Of a DNA stretch of 64,000 bases, positions 54,353 to 62,797 are shown one piece after another. The notes beneath the pieces were generated by a model, which saw nothing but the letters and a program-made list of their open reading frames with translations, was not told where the DNA came from and searched no databases. How positions within the stretch are numbered: the stretch's first letter is position 1; every line of letters begins with the position of its first letter. Location of the stretch: assembly GCA_963769255.1 (NCBI GenBank), contig CAVYKV010000001.1, forward strand, positions 3,286,001-3,350,000. The letters are read 5' to 3'. The stretch is from JAKACA01 sp963769255 (GTDB lineage: Bacteria > Actinomycetota > Acidimicrobiia > Acidimicrobiales > Bog-793). The translations under genes and the position numbers were made by a program.

Positions 54353-54842
54353 CTAGCGGTTGGCGAGTGCGTTGCCCTTGCACGGGGGGCGGCGGTCGCC
54401 GAACGGCGTCTCCACGACGGTGGCGCTCCCGCCGGCCGCCTCGATCGCGGCACGCGGCCGAGCTCGAGAAGGCGTGCGCCGCGACCTGCGACCGCGCGGG
54501 TGAGCTCGCCCGCGCACCGAGGACCTTGACGAGGCCCTTGTGGTGCACGAGGCCGGCCGCCCGCAGGCTGTCAGGCGTGATCTCGGACTCCTCGAGGGAC
54601 TCGAGATCGTCGAGGTTGACGACGTTGTACTCGACCCGGAACGGGTTGGCGAAGCCGCGCAGCTTCGGGATGCGCTGGGTGAGCGGCAGCTGGCCGCCCT
54701 CGAAACCCGGCTTCATCGTGTCGCGGGCCTCTGGCCCTTCGTGCCGCGGCCGGCGGTCTTGCCGCCCTTGCCGCCGATGCCGCGGCCGACGCGGCGCCGG
54801 GCCCGGTGGGAACCGGGCGCGGGGGCGAGATCGTGAGTGCAT
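54353..54842 (-). CDS. rplO: 50S ribosomal protein L15, frameshifted
   Basis: Recognisable parts in different frames: 'GSHRARRRVGRGIGGKGGKTAGRGTKG' (N-terminal Gly/Lys/Arg region), 'MKPGFEGGQLPLTQRIPKLRGFANPFRVEYNVVNL' and 'VAAHAFSSSA', ending 'RRPPCKGNALANR' at TAG 54355-54353. ATG 54842 overlaps the rpmD stop (TGATG). At least three indels. Confidence 0.88.
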
Positions 54843-55069
54843 CACTCGCCTCCATCGGCGGACGTCGCGTGCGTCGCTCTGGCCTCGGCCGCCTCGGTCA
54901 CCTCGACGAGGTGGGGCACGCGTGCAAGCATGCCACGGATCTCGGGGCGGTCGGGCAGCACGTTCGACTGGCCGATGCGCCGCAAGCCCGAGCGCCCGCA
55001 GCGTGCCCGCGGTGCTTCGGCTTCGGTGCCGATCGCCGAGCGGACCTGGGTGACGACGAGCTCCGGCAT
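54842..55069 (-). CDS. rpmD: 50S ribosomal protein L30, with compensating indels
   Basis: About 75 aa. 'MPELVVTQVRSAIGT' and 'GLRRIGQSNVLPDRPEIRGMLARVPHLVEV' are L30; the ~15 residues between (near 54985-55025) are out of frame and return. A short acidic end follows. Start 2 nt after the rpsE stop. Confidence 0.85.
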   Translation of the reverse strand: MPELVVTQVRSAIGTEAEAPRARCGRSGLRRIGQSNVLPDRPEIRGMLARVPHLVEVTEAAEARATHATSADGGE

Positions 55070-55071
55070 CG

Positions 55072-55637
55072 TCAGCCGGCCTCGCGCGGCGGCATCGCGG
55101 CCCTCGGCCGAGCGGCGGCGGCGCTCGCTCGTAGGCGCGCAGCACGCCCGCCGGCGTGACCTCCTCCGGCGTCTTGCCGCGCAGGCGCGGCGACCTCGTC
55201 CGGCCGGCGCAGCGCCTTCAGCCCGGCGATCGGTCGCGTGCGCGACGTTGATCGAGTTCGAGGTGCCGAGCGACTTGGCGACGATGTCGTGGACGCCCGC
55301 CATCTCGAGGATCGCGCGGGCCGCGCCGCCGGCGATGACGCCGGTGCCGGGCGCCGCCGGCTTCAAGCAGGATGCGGCCGGCGCCGGCCTCGCCGATGAC
55401 CGGGTGGGTGATCGTCGAGCCGGCGAGCGGCACGTCGAAGAGGTTCTTCTTCGCCTCTTCGATGCCCTTCTGCACGGCGAGGCCGGCCTCCTTGGCCTTG
55501 CCGTAGCCGAGGCCGACGCGGCCGTTGCCGTCGCCGATCACCATGAGGGCGGTGAAGGAGAACCGACGGCCGCCCTTCACGACCTTGGCGACGCGGTTGA
55601 CCTTGATCGTCCGCTCTTCGTACTGGGACTCGGCCAT
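55072..55637 (-). CDS. rpsE: 30S ribosomal protein S5, frameshifted
   Basis: Intact to about residue 90 ('QYEERTIKVNRVAKVVKGGRRFSFTALMVIGDGNGRVGLGYGKAKE'), then continuing in other frames: 'KPAAPGTGVIAGGAARAILEMAGVHDIVAKSLGTSNSINVAHAT', 'EEVTPAGVLRAYE'. Extra bases near 55364, 55233, 55189 and 55131 restore a protein ending 'MPPREAG' at TGA 55074-55072. Confidence 0.9.
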
Positions 55638-56003
55638 TCAGAACTCCAATCCGGCTTCGCGCGCCGCCGTCGGCGAGCGCCGCGACGCGACCGTGGTAGC
55701 GGGCGCCGCCACGGTCGAAGACGACCTTGCTGACGCCCTTGTCCTTGGCGCGCTCGGCGACGAGGCGGCCGACCTCGGCGGCGGCCGCGGCGTTGCCGGT
55801 CGTGCCCGCTGCGCAGCTCCGCCTCGACGGTCGAGGCGGCCGCGATCGTGCGGCCGGCGCCGTCGTCGATGACCTGGGCGACGATGTGGCGGTTCGAGCG
55901 GAAGACCGCGAGGCGCGGCCGCTCCGCCGTGCCGGCGACCTTCTTGCGGACGCGCCGGTGCCGGCGGTCGCTGCAGCTCGTGCGACTTGCTGCGTTACGC
56001 CAT
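55638..56003 (-). CDS. rplR: 50S ribosomal protein L18, frameshifted
   Basis: 'RSKSHELQ', 'RVRKKVAGTAERPRLAVFRSNRHIVAQVIDDGAGRTIAAASTVEAEL', 'AAAAAEVGRLVAERAKDKGVSKVVFDRGGARYHGRVAALADG' and end 'AREAGLEF' in several frames. The second codon after ATG 56003 is followed by an in-frame TAA caused by an indel pair. TGA is adjacent to the rpsE ATG. Confidence 0.87.
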
Positions 56004-56004
56004 G

Positions 56005-56553
56005 CTACTTCGCCGGCCTTCCCGGCCTTGCGCCGCACGACCTCGCCGGCGTAGCGCACGCCCTTGCCCTTGTAGGGCTCGGGCTTGCGGATCTTGCGGA
56101 TGTCGGCGGCGACCTGGCCGACCAGCTCCTTGTCGATGCCCCGCACGTCGATCCGGGTCGGGCGCCGGCACCTCGAAGGTGATGCCCTCGGGTGCGTCGA
56201 CGACGACCGGGTGGCTGAAGCCGAGCGCCAGCTCGAGCTGGCTCGGGCCCTTCGAGCGTGGCGCGGTAGCCGACGCCGACGATCTCGAGGTCCTTCGAGA
56301 ACCCGTCGGTGACGCCGGTCACCATGTTGGCGACGAGCGTGCGCGTGAGGCCGTGCAGCGCCCGGTTCGTGCGCTCGTCGTCCGGCCGCTCGACGAGCAG
56401 GCGTCGGCGTCCTCCTCGCGCGCACGGTGATCTCGCCCGGGCAGGTCGCGCTGCGAGCTGGCCCTGCGGCCCCCGCACGACGACCGTGCGGCCGTCGAGG
56501 GTCGACCTCGACGCCGGACGGGACGGGATCGGGCTCCGGCCGATCCGGGACAT
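56005..56553 (-). CDS. rplF: 50S ribosomal protein L6, frameshifted
   Basis: 'MSRIGRSPIP', 'LDGRTVVVRGPQGQL', 'ERTNRALHGLTRTLVANMVTGVTDGFSKDLEIVGVGYRATLEG', 'GIDKELVGQVAADIRKIRKPEPYKGKGVRYAGEVVRRKAGKAG' are L6 in changing frames. TAG 56007-56005 is one nt before the rplR ATG. Confidence 0.88.
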   Translation of the reverse strand: MSRIGRSPIPSRPASRSTLDGRTVVVRGPQGQLAARPARARSPCARGGRRRLLVERPDDERTNRALHGLTRTLVANMVTGVTDGFSKDLEIVGVGYRATLEGPEPARAGARLQPPGRRRRTRGHHLRGAGARPGSTCGASTRSWSARSPPTSARSASPSPTRARACATPARSCGARPGRPAK

Positions 56554-56573
56554 CAGCGACCTCCGCCGTGCGC

Positions 56574-56986
56574 TCACCAGACATAACAGAGCACCTCGCC
56601 GCCGATCTTGCTGCTGGCGGGCCTCGCGGTCGGTCATGCAGGCCCTGGCTCGTCGAGAGCACGGCGACGCCGAGGCCGCCGAGCACTCGGGGCAGGCGGT
56701 CGGCGCGGACGTAGACGCGCAGACCGGGCTTGGAGACGCGCTTCAGACCCGCCGATCGCACGGGCGCGCTCGCGCGGTGTACTTCATCTGGATCTCGAGC
56801 GTCGCGGCCGGGCCGGCTGGAGTCGCTCGCTGGTCGTGAAGCCGGCGATGTAGCCCTCGCGCTCGAGGATCGACGGCGAGCGACGTCCTTCAGCTTCGAG
56901 CTCGGCATCGTCACGGTGTCGTGCATCGCGATGTTGGCGTTGCGCATCCGCGTCAGCATGTCGGCGATCGGGTCGGTCATCGTCAT
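56574..56986 (-). CDS. rpsH: 30S ribosomal protein S8, frameshifted
   Basis: 'MTMTDPIADMLTRMRNANIAMHDTVTMPSSKLK', then 'LKRVSKPGLRVYVRADRLPRVLGGLGVAVLSTSQG' and 'MTDREARQQ', ending 'GGEVLCYVW' at TGA 56576-56574. At least four indels. The last residues are the standard S8 end, so the gene is complete. Confidence 0.88.
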
Positions 56987-57002
56987 GGACGATCCCCTCC
57001 TC

Positions 57003-57189
57003 TCACCAGCTCGCCTTCGTGACGCCGGGAACCTCGCCGGCGTGCACGAGCTCCCGCAGGCAGATGCGGCAGAGGCCGAACTGGCGGAAGACCGCCTTCG
57101 GCCGGCCGCAGCGCCGGCAGCGCGTGTAGCCGCGCACCTTGAACTTCGGCTTGCGCTGCTGCTTTTCGACTCAGTGCCTTCTTGGCCAT
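57003..57189 (-). CDS. rpsN: 30S ribosomal protein S14, zinc type, one net indel
   Basis: 61-aa S14 type Z. Starts 'MAKKAL' and, after an extra base near the 5' end, reads 'KPKFKVRGYTRCRRCGRPKAVFRQFGLCRICLRELVHAGEVPGVTKASW'. The four Cys (C-x2-C ... C-x2-C) bind zinc. 7 nt after the rplE stop. Confidence 0.9.
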
Positions 57190-57195
57190 TGTGGC

Positions 57196-57780
57196 TTACT
57201 GCCCTTCGCGTCGGAACGGGAAGCCGAAGGCGGTCGAGCAGCGCCCGGCCTTCGGCGTCGGTGCGGGCGGACGTCACGATCGTGATGTCCATCCCGCGGG
57301 TGGTGTCGATCCTGGTCGTAGTTGATCTCCGGGAAGATCAGCTGCTCGGTGACCCCGAAGGTGTAGTTGCCGTGCCCGTCGAAGCAGCGCGGCGACAGCC
57401 CTCGGAAGTCGCGGATCCTCGGGATCGCGAGGCTGATGAGGCGGTCGAGGAACTCCCACATGCGGTCGCCCCGCAGCGTCACCATCGCAGCCGATGGCGT
57501 TGCCCTCGCGGAGCTTGAACGCCGGCGATCGAGCGGCGGGCCTTGGTGACGACGGGCTTCTGGCCGGTGATCGATCTGAGGTCGCGCACCGCCCCCTCGA
57601 GGAGCGACTGCTGCTGGGTGGCGCGGCCGACGCCCATGTTGATGACGATCTTCTGCGAGGCGGGGCACCTCCATGATGTTGGAGAGCCCGAGGTCGGTGC
57701 GCAGCTGGTCGCGGATCTCGGCGTCGTAGCGCAGGCGGAGCCGCGGCCGGGTGGCCGTCTCGGTGGCGGTGCCGGCTCAC
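57196..57780 (-). CDS. rplE: 50S ribosomal protein L5, frameshifted
   Basis: 'RLRLRYDAEIRDQL', 'LSNIMEVPRL', 'KIVINMGVGRATQQQSLLEGAVRDLRSITGQKPVVTKARRSIAGFKLREGNAIG', 'VTLRGDRMWEFLDRLISLAIPRIRDFRGLSPRCFDGHGNYTFGVTEQLIFPEINYDQ' and 'GMDITIVTSARTDAEGRALLDRLRLP' spread over three frames; TAA 57198-57196. GTG 57780 overlaps the rplX stop (GTGA). Confidence 0.88.
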
Positions 57781-58088
57781 AGCGTCCGCCCCGCACTTCT
57801 TGCAGACGCGGACCTTCGTGCCCGCGTCGTCGATCTCGGTAGCCGATCCTCGATCGGGCCGTCCGTGCGAGCAGATGATGCGCGACGGCCGAGACGGCAT
57901 CGGCATGTCCTTGTCGATGATGCCGCCCTGCATCGTCGCCGCGGCGGGGCCGGCTGTGGCGCTTGGAGATGTTGACGCCCGCGACGATCACCTTGTTCTT
58001 CGTCGGGATGGCGCGGATGACCTCGCCGGTCTTGCCGCGGTCCTTGCCGCGCAAGCACCTGCACGCGGTCGCCCTTCTGGATCCGCAC
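57777..58088 (-). CDS. rplX: 50S ribosomal protein L24, frameshifted
   Basis: 'MRIQKGDRVQVL', 'GKDRGKTGEVIRAIPTKNKVIVAGVNISKRHSRP', 'MQGGIIDKDMPMP', 'IDDAGTKVRVCKKCGAD': KOW-domain protein assembled from three frames. GTG 58088 directly follows the rplN stop. Confidence 0.87.
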   Translation of the reverse strand: MRIQKGDRVQVLARQGPRQDRRGHPRHPDEEQGDRRGRQHLQAPQPAPPRRRCRAASSTRTCRCRLGRRASSARTDGPIEDRLPRSTTRARRSASARSAGRTL

Positions 58089-58460
58089 TCAGATCACCTC
58101 CGGGGCGAGCGACGACGATGCGCATGAACCGCTTGTCGCGAAGCTCGCGGCCGACGGGCCCGAAGATGCGGGTGCCCCGCGGCTGCAGCTGGTCGTTGAT
58201 GAGCACGGCGGCGTTCTCGTCGAAACGGATGTAGCTGCCGTCCGGACGGCGCCTGTTCCTTCTTCGGTGCGGACGACGACGCAGCGCACGACGTCGCCCT
58301 TCTTCACCGCGGCACCGGGCACGGCGTCCTTCACCGTGGCGATGAAGACGTCGCCGATGCGGGCGTAGCGGCGGCGGGAGCCGCCGAGCACCTTGATGCA
58401 GAGGACTTCCTTCGCCCCGGAGTTGTCGGCGACGCGGAGCCGGGACTCCTGCTGGATCAT
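58089..58460 (-). CDS. rplN: 50S ribosomal protein L14, frameshifted near its 3' half
   Basis: 'MIQQESRLRVADNSGAKEVLCIKVLGGSRRRYARIGDVFIATVKDAVPGAAVKKGDVVRCVVVRT' is intact; then 'SYIRFDENAAVLINDQLQPRGTRIFGPVGRELRDKRFMRIV' lies in another frame and the end 'SLAPEVI' in the first. Indels lie near 58245-58255 and 58100. Confidence 0.92.
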   Translation of the reverse strand: MIQQESRLRVADNSGAKEVLCIKVLGGSRRRYARIGDVFIATVKDAVPGAAVKKGDVVRCVVVRTEEGTGAVRTAATSVSTRTPPCSSTTSCSRGAPASSGPSAASFATSGSCASSSLAPEVI

Positions 58461-58826
58461 CGGGCCCGCTCCAGGATCTCGACGAGGCGCCAGCGCTTCA
58501 GCTTGGAGACGGCCGCGTCTCGGCCACCCGCACCCGGTCGCCGACTGCGAGGCGGCGTTCTCCTCGTCGTGGACGTAGAGCTGCTTGGTGCGCTGCACGG
58601 TCTTGGCGTAGCGGGGATGGCGGACGCGCTCGGTGACGGCGACGACGGCCGTCTTGTCCATGGCGGTCGAGACGACGATGCCCTCCCGGACCTTGCGACG
58701 GTTCTCCCGCCCGGCCTCGGCGGAGGCGCTCGCCACCGGCTTCGCCGCCTTCGACGGGGTCGCCGCCGGAGCGGGCGGGGCCGCTGTCTCGGACATGTCG
58801 TCGTTGGTGGTCTCGTTCTCTGCCAT
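58457..58826 (-). CDS. rpsQ: 30S ribosomal protein S17 with N-terminal extension, frameshifted
   Basis: Core 'RENRRKVREGIVVSTAMDKTAVVAVTERVRHPRYAKTVQRTKQLYVHDEENAA' is S17; 'VGDRVRVAETRP' and 'LKRWRLVEILERAR' follow in other frames. The first ~40 residues (Thr/Ala/Pro-rich: 'MAENETTNDDMSETAAPPAP') are extra compared with most S17. TGATG overlap with rpmC and ATGA overlap with rplN. Confidence 0.9.
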
Positions 58827-59083
58827 CACTCCTCCTCGTCCTTCCGGCGGCGTGCCGCCGGCCGGCCACCCAGCGCCGGGGCCTCGGCGAGGTCGATCTC
58901 CCGGCTGCGCTGCACCGTGATCATGCGGGCGATGTCCCGCCGCAGGATGCCGAGGCGGGCCGAGTTGTCGAGCCGGCCCGTGGCGGCCTGGAAGCGCAGG
59001 TTGAACAGCTCCTTGCGGGCGTTGGAAAGCCGGTTGTCGAGCTCGTCGTCGTCGAACTCGCGGAGCTCTGCGGCCTTCACCAT
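58826..59083 (-). CDS. rpmC: 50S ribosomal protein L29 with C-terminal extension
   Basis: 85 aa. 'MVKAAELREFDDDELDNRLSNARKELFNLRFQAATGRLDNSARLGILRRDIARMITVQRSREI' is the L29 helical hairpin; ~20 extra residues end in 'RRKDEEE'. Overlaps rplP by TGATG. Confidence 0.95.
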   Translation of the reverse strand: MVKAAELREFDDDELDNRLSNARKELFNLRFQAATGRLDNSARLGILRRDIARMITVQRSREIDLAEAPALGGRPAARRRKDEEE

Positions 59084-59521
59084 CAGACCTGCACCTCCGG
59101 TGTCGAGCCGAGACCCGGCCGGGTGACGAAACGGGCCTTGATCGGCAACTTCTGGATGGCCCGCTCCATGGCGCCGCGGGCGAGGGCCTCGTCCACGCCG
59201 GAGAGCTCGAAGAGGATCCGCCCGGGGCGCACGACGGCGACCCAGTGCTCCGGGTTGCCCTTGCCGGAGCCCATGCGGGTCTCGGCGGGCTTCTGCGTGA
59301 CGGGCTTGTCCGGGAAGACGCGGATCCACACCTTGCCGCCACGACGGACGTGGCGGGTCATGGCGATACGGGCAGCTTCGATCTGGCGGGCCGTGATCCA
59401 AGCCGGCTCGAGCGCCTGGATGCCGTAGTCGCCGAAGGTCGACGGACTCGCCGCCCTTCGTCATGCCGTTGAGGCGACCGCGCTGCTGCTTGCGGTGCTT
59501 CGTCTTCCGGGGCATCAACAT
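59083..59521 (-). CDS. rplP: 50S ribosomal protein L16, one frameshift
   Basis: 'MLMPRKTKHRKQQRGRLNGMTKGG', then after removing one extra base at about 59440 'TFGDYGIQALEPAWITARQIEAARIAMTRHVRRGGKVWIRVFPDKPVTQKPAETRMGSGKG', and 'SGVDEALARGAMERAIQKLPIKARFVTR'. ATG 59521 overlaps the rpsC stop (TGATG) and gives the common MLMP start. Confidence 0.95.
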
Positions 59522-60504
59522 CAGTCGTTCTCCCTCCGGAAGTGCGGCACGTCGTGGTGCTCGTCGCGGGTGCGCCGCTCGATCTCCTCCTCCTCGGCGA
59601 GGAGGCGCTCGAGGGCGTCGTCACCGCCGCCGGCACCGGGCAACGGGGTGGCGGGCGGCGCTGCGGCCTCCTGGACCTCCTCGACGGGCGCCTCCGCCTC
59701 GACGGGAGGCGCCTCGGGAGGGGTCACCTCGGGCTCGATGAGCGAGCCGGGCTCGCCGAGCTCGGGACGGCGGCGGCCGCCGCCGGCGCTCACGATCCGC
59801 CGGCGACCCTGCCCGGACGTCTCGCCCACGGCCATGGCGACCTCGCGGGAGATCTTGTCCTCGCTCGAGATCTTGTAGGGGAGGATGTCGCCCTTGTAGA
59901 TCCACACCTTGCAGCCGATGCGGCCCGTGCTCGTCCTCGCCTCACGAAACCCGTAATCGATGTCAGCCCGCAACGTGTGCAAGGGAACGCGTCCTTCGCG
60001 GTACGACTCCTTGCGGGCCATCTCGGAGCCGCCGAGGCGGCCGGAGCACTGCACGCGCACGCCCTGGGCGCCTGCTTTCTGGACGGTCTGGATGGCCCGC
60101 TTCATGGCGCGGCGGAAGCTGATGCGCCGCGCCAACTGGTCGGCGATGCCCTGCGCGATGAGGGCGGCCTCCAGCTCGGGCTGCTTGATCTCCTGGATGT
60201 TGAGCTGCACGTTGGCGTTGTGGGTGATGCGCCCGAGCTGCCGGCGCAGCCGGTCGGCCTCGGCCCCGCGCCGGCCGATGACGATGCCGGGCCGCGCCGT
60301 GTGCACGTCGACGCGCAGGCGGTCACGCGTGCGCTCGATCTCGATGCGGCTCACGGCGGCTGCCTCGAGCTGTCGCATCAGGTAGTCGCGGATCTTCCAG
60401 TCCTCGATCACCGAGTCCTGGTAGTGGCGGTCGTCGAACCACCGGGACTTCCAGTCGGTGGTGACACCGAGCCGAAACCCGTATGGGTTGACCTTCTGGC
60501 CCAT
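59521..60504 (-). CDS. rpsC: 30S ribosomal protein S3 with long acidic/Pro C-terminal tail
   Basis: 327 aa; normal S3 is 210-280. The core 'MGQKVNPYGFRLGVTTDWKSRWF', KH-domain 'RPGIVIGRRGAEADRLR', 'GCKVWIYKGDILPYK' ends near residue 217. The remaining ~110 residues are rich in Pro, Glu and Ala ('EVTPPEAPPVEAEAPVEEVQEAAAPP') and finish with a charged helix. No indel seen. TGATG overlap with rplV. Confidence 0.96.
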   Translation of the reverse strand: MGQKVNPYGFRLGVTTDWKSRWFDDRHYQDSVIEDWKIRDYLMRQLEAAAVSRIEIERTRDRLRVDVHTARPGIVIGRRGAEADRLRRQLGRITHNANVQLNIQEIKQPELEAALIAQGIADQLARRISFRRAMKRAIQTVQKAGAQGVRVQCSGRLGGSEMARKESYREGRVPLHTLRADIDYGFREARTSTGRIGCKVWIYKGDILPYKISSEDKISREVAMAVGETSGQGRRRIVSAGGGRRRPELGEPGSLIEPEVTPPEAPPVEAEAPVEEVQEAAAPPATPLPGAGGGDDALERLLAEEEEIERRTRDEHHDVPHFRREND

Positions 60505-61370
60505 CAGTTCTCCTCGCCGTCTGTGGCGTTGTCTTCGTCGGTCTTTGCCGCGTCGGCCGTCGAGGCTTCGGGCTCCGAAACGTCGCCCTCTTCCTCGTCG
60601 CCCTCCGTGTCCGCGCTCGCCTCGGCGGCTCCGGCGTCGGACGTGGTGTCGTGCGCGGCGCCCGACTCATCGCCGACGACGGTTTCGTCGTCGGAGGTGA
60701 GGTCGGGTGCGGCGTCATCCGTCTCGGCGCCCTCGCTCTCCTCGTCCTCGAGGTCGAGCGCCGACTCGGCCTCCGCCTCGAGCTCCTGGTGGTGGCTGGC
60801 CGACTCGAGCTCCTGTGCCTCCTCGAGTGCAGCCATCGCTTCGGTCGTGTCTTCGGTCGTCTCGTGGGCCCCGACTGCCGTTTCGTCGCCTCGACGGCCT
60901 CCGGTGCTCCCGGCCACGCGGTTGCGGCGAAGGCCTCCGGCCACGCGGCGGGCCCGTCGCTCGGTCTGTTCGGCGGAGAGGCGGGCACGCCGACGGGCGA
61001 GCTGGTCCTCCGGCAGGCGGGAAAGGATCACCGTGATGTGGCACGTGCGCTTGCGGATGCGGGTGGCGCGGCCGCGTGCCCGCGGACGCCAGCGCTTCAA
61101 CGTCGCCCCCTCGTCGGCGTAACACGCCGCGACGTACATCTCGGCGGGCTCGAGGCCATCGTTGTGACGTGCGTTGGCGGCGCAGGAGTTCAGCAGCTTG
61201 GCGATCGGTACGGCAACCCCACGGTCGCAGAACTCGAGGATCTCGGAGGCGCGTTCGAAGCTCTGGCCGCGGATGAGGTCGAGGACCTCCCGAGCCTTGT
61301 AGGCCGACACGTGGGAGTGCCGGAGCACGGCTCGCGTCCCGGGGCGCTCGTTCGTCTTCACTCCGGCCAT
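60504..61370 (-). CDS. rplV: 50S ribosomal protein L22 with a 170-residue acidic tail
   Basis: 288 aa, while L22 is normally 110-150. The core is normal: 'NERPGTRAVLRHSHVSAYKAREVLDLIRGQSFERASEIL', the loop 'DEGATLKRWRPRARGRATRIRKRTCHITV'. From about residue 121 an Arg-rich stretch leads into an Asp/Glu/Ser/Thr/Ala tail containing 'SDDETVVGDESGAA' and 'DEEEGDVSEPEASTADA', both also found in the L4 tail. The tail is probably disordered and outside the ribosome. Start ATG 61370. Confidence 0.96.
   Translation of the reverse strand: MAGVKTNERPGTRAVLRHSHVSAYKAREVLDLIRGQSFERASEILEFCDRGVAVPIAKLLNSCAANARHNDGLEPAEMYVAACYADEGATLKRWRPRARGRATRIRKRTCHITVILSRLPEDQLARRRARLSAEQTERRARRVAGGLRRNRVAGSTGGRRGDETAVGAHETTEDTTEAMAALEEAQELESASHHQELEAEAESALDLEDEESEGAETDDAAPDLTSDDETVVGDESGAAHDTTSDAGAAEASADTEGDEEEGDVSEPEASTADAAKTDEDNATDGEEN
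60553..60603. repeat. 51-bp segment in rplV shared with rplD
   Basis: This segment matches 62873-62923 in rplD at 48 of 51 bases in the same orientation and reading frame. It encodes the DEEEGDVSEPE motif of both acidic tails. Confidence 0.9.
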
Positions 61371-61371
61371 G

Positions 61372-61650
61372 TCAGCGCCTCGCCGACCGCTCTTGACCGG
61401 CGTGGTAACGGAAGGTCCGCGTCGGGGCGAACTCGCCCAGCTTGTGGCCGACCATCGACTCGGTGATGTAGACGGGCACGTGCTTGCGCCCGTCGTGCAC
61501 GGCGATCGTGTGCCCGACCATGTCGGGGATGATCGTGGAACGACGGGACCACGTCTTCACGACGCGCTTCTCGTTCCTCGAGTTGAGGTCGTCGACCTTC
61601 TTGAGGAGATGGTCGTCGACGAAGGGGCCCTTCTTGAGGCTGCGGGGCAT
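61372..61650 (-). CDS. rpsS: 30S ribosomal protein S19
   Basis: 92 aa. 'MPRSLKKGPFVDDHLLKKVDDLN', 'TWSRRSTIIPDMVGHTIAVHDGRKHVPVYITESMVGHKLGEFAPTRTFRYH'. Strong ribosome site GGAGGAGCT just before ATG 61650. Confidence 0.98.
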   Translation of the reverse strand: MPRSLKKGPFVDDHLLKKVDDLNSRNEKRVVKTWSRRSTIIPDMVGHTIAVHDGRKHVPVYITESMVGHKLGEFAPTRTFRYHAGQERSARR

Positions 61651-61662
61651 AGCTCCTCCGCG

Positions 61663-62499
61663 CTAGCGGCGAGCGCCGCGAGTGCGGCGTCGACGAATGA
61701 TGAGCTGATCGGACGGGCGGTGGCGGTGCCGCGTACGGCCCTCGGGCTTGCCCCAGGGCGACACGGGATGACGGCCACCGGACGACTTGCCCTCGCCACC
61801 ACCGAGCGGGTGGTCGACGGGGTTCATGGCGACGCCGCGGGTCTGGGGGCGGATGCCCTTCCAGCGGTTGCGACCGGCCTTGCCGACGGAGATGAGCTCC
61901 GCCTCGGCGTTGCCCACCTCGCCGATCGTGGCGCGGCAGTCGATCGAGACACGGCGCATCTCGGTGGAGGGGAGGCGGAGCGTGGCGAACGCTCCCTCCT
62001 TCGCCACCAGCTGCACGCTCATGCCGGCGCCGCGGGCGAGCTTGCCGCCGCCTCCCGGCCGCAGCTCGACGTTGTGGACGACCGATCCGACGGGGATGTA
62101 GCGCATCGGCAGGGCGTTGCCGGGCCGGATGTCGGCTCCCTGTCCCGACTGCAGCATGTCGCCGACCGAGACACGGGCGGGCGCCAGGATGTAGCGCTTC
62201 TCGCCGTCGACATAGTGCAACAGGGCGATGCGGGCGTTGCGGTTCGGGTCGTACTCGATGGCGGCAACCTTGGCGGGGACGCCGTCCTTGTCCCGCCGGA
62301 AGTCGACGAGCCGGTACTGCTGCTTGTGGCCGCCGCCGCGGTGGCGGGCCGTCTTCCGGCCGTAGCTGTTGCGGCCGCCGGAGGCCGCCTTCGGGACGAC
62401 GAGCGTCCGCTCGGGGCGGCTCTTCGTGATCTCGGAGAAGTCGGAGGCCGACTGGAAACGGCGTCCGGGGCTGGTCGGCTTGCGCTTGCGAAGTGCCAT
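61663..62499 (-). CDS. rplB: 50S ribosomal protein L2
   Basis: 278 aa. 'MALRKRKPTSPGRRFQSASDF', 'GRKTARHRGGGHKQQYRLVDFRRDK', 'VGSVVHNVELRPGGGGKLARGAGMSVQLVAKEG', 'RGVAMNPVDHPLGGGEGKSSGGRHPVSPWGKPEGRTR' with the His important for peptidyl transfer support. No indels. ATG 62499, 11 bp after rplW. Confidence 0.98.
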   Translation of the reverse strand: MALRKRKPTSPGRRFQSASDFSEITKSRPERTLVVPKAASGGRNSYGRKTARHRGGGHKQQYRLVDFRRDKDGVPAKVAAIEYDPNRNARIALLHYVDGEKRYILAPARVSVGDMLQSGQGADIRPGNALPMRYIPVGSVVHNVELRPGGGGKLARGAGMSVQLVAKEGAFATLRLPSTEMRRVSIDCRATIGEVGNAEAELISVGKAGRNRWKGIRPQTRGVAMNPVDHPLGGGEGKSSGGRHPVSPWGKPEGRTRHRHRPSDQLIIRRRRTRGARR

Positions 62500-62509
62500 G
62501 TCGTGTCCC

Positions 62510-62797
62510 TCAGCCTTCGAACAACTCGATCTTGTCGTCACCGACGAGACGGACGATCGCTCGCTTCGTGTCGGGCTGCTTCCCGTAGCCCTGCATGCGG
62601 CGCTGTCGCTTGCGCTTGCCCTTGCGGTTGAGCGTGTTGACGCTCGCCACGCGCACCCCGAAGGCGCTCTGCACGGCGTCGCGGATTTCGATCTTGTTCG
62701 CCCGCCCGTCGACGACGAACACGTAGGTGCCCTCGTCCATGAGGGCGTAGGACTTCTCGGAGACGACGGGGCGTAGGAGGACCGCCTTCTCAGTCAC
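62510..62797 (-). CDS. rplW: 50S ribosomal protein L23
   Basis: 95 aa. 'LLRPVVSEKSYALMDEGTYVFVVDGRANKIEIRDAVQSAFGVRVASVNTLNRKGKRKR' is the L23 fold that lines the tunnel exit. GTG 62797 overlaps the rplD stop (GTGA). Confidence 0.97.
   Translation of the reverse strand: MTEKAVLLRPVVSEKSYALMDEGTYVFVVDGRANKIEIRDAVQSAFGVRVASVNTLNRKGKRKRQRRMQGYGKQPDTKRAIVRLVGDDKIELFEG

Noticed and set aside
52976..58826. Real pseudogenes or programmed frameshifting in secY and the ribosomal genes
   Set aside because: Too many events, no slippery-site pattern, essential functions and intact conserved residues; sequence error is far more likely.
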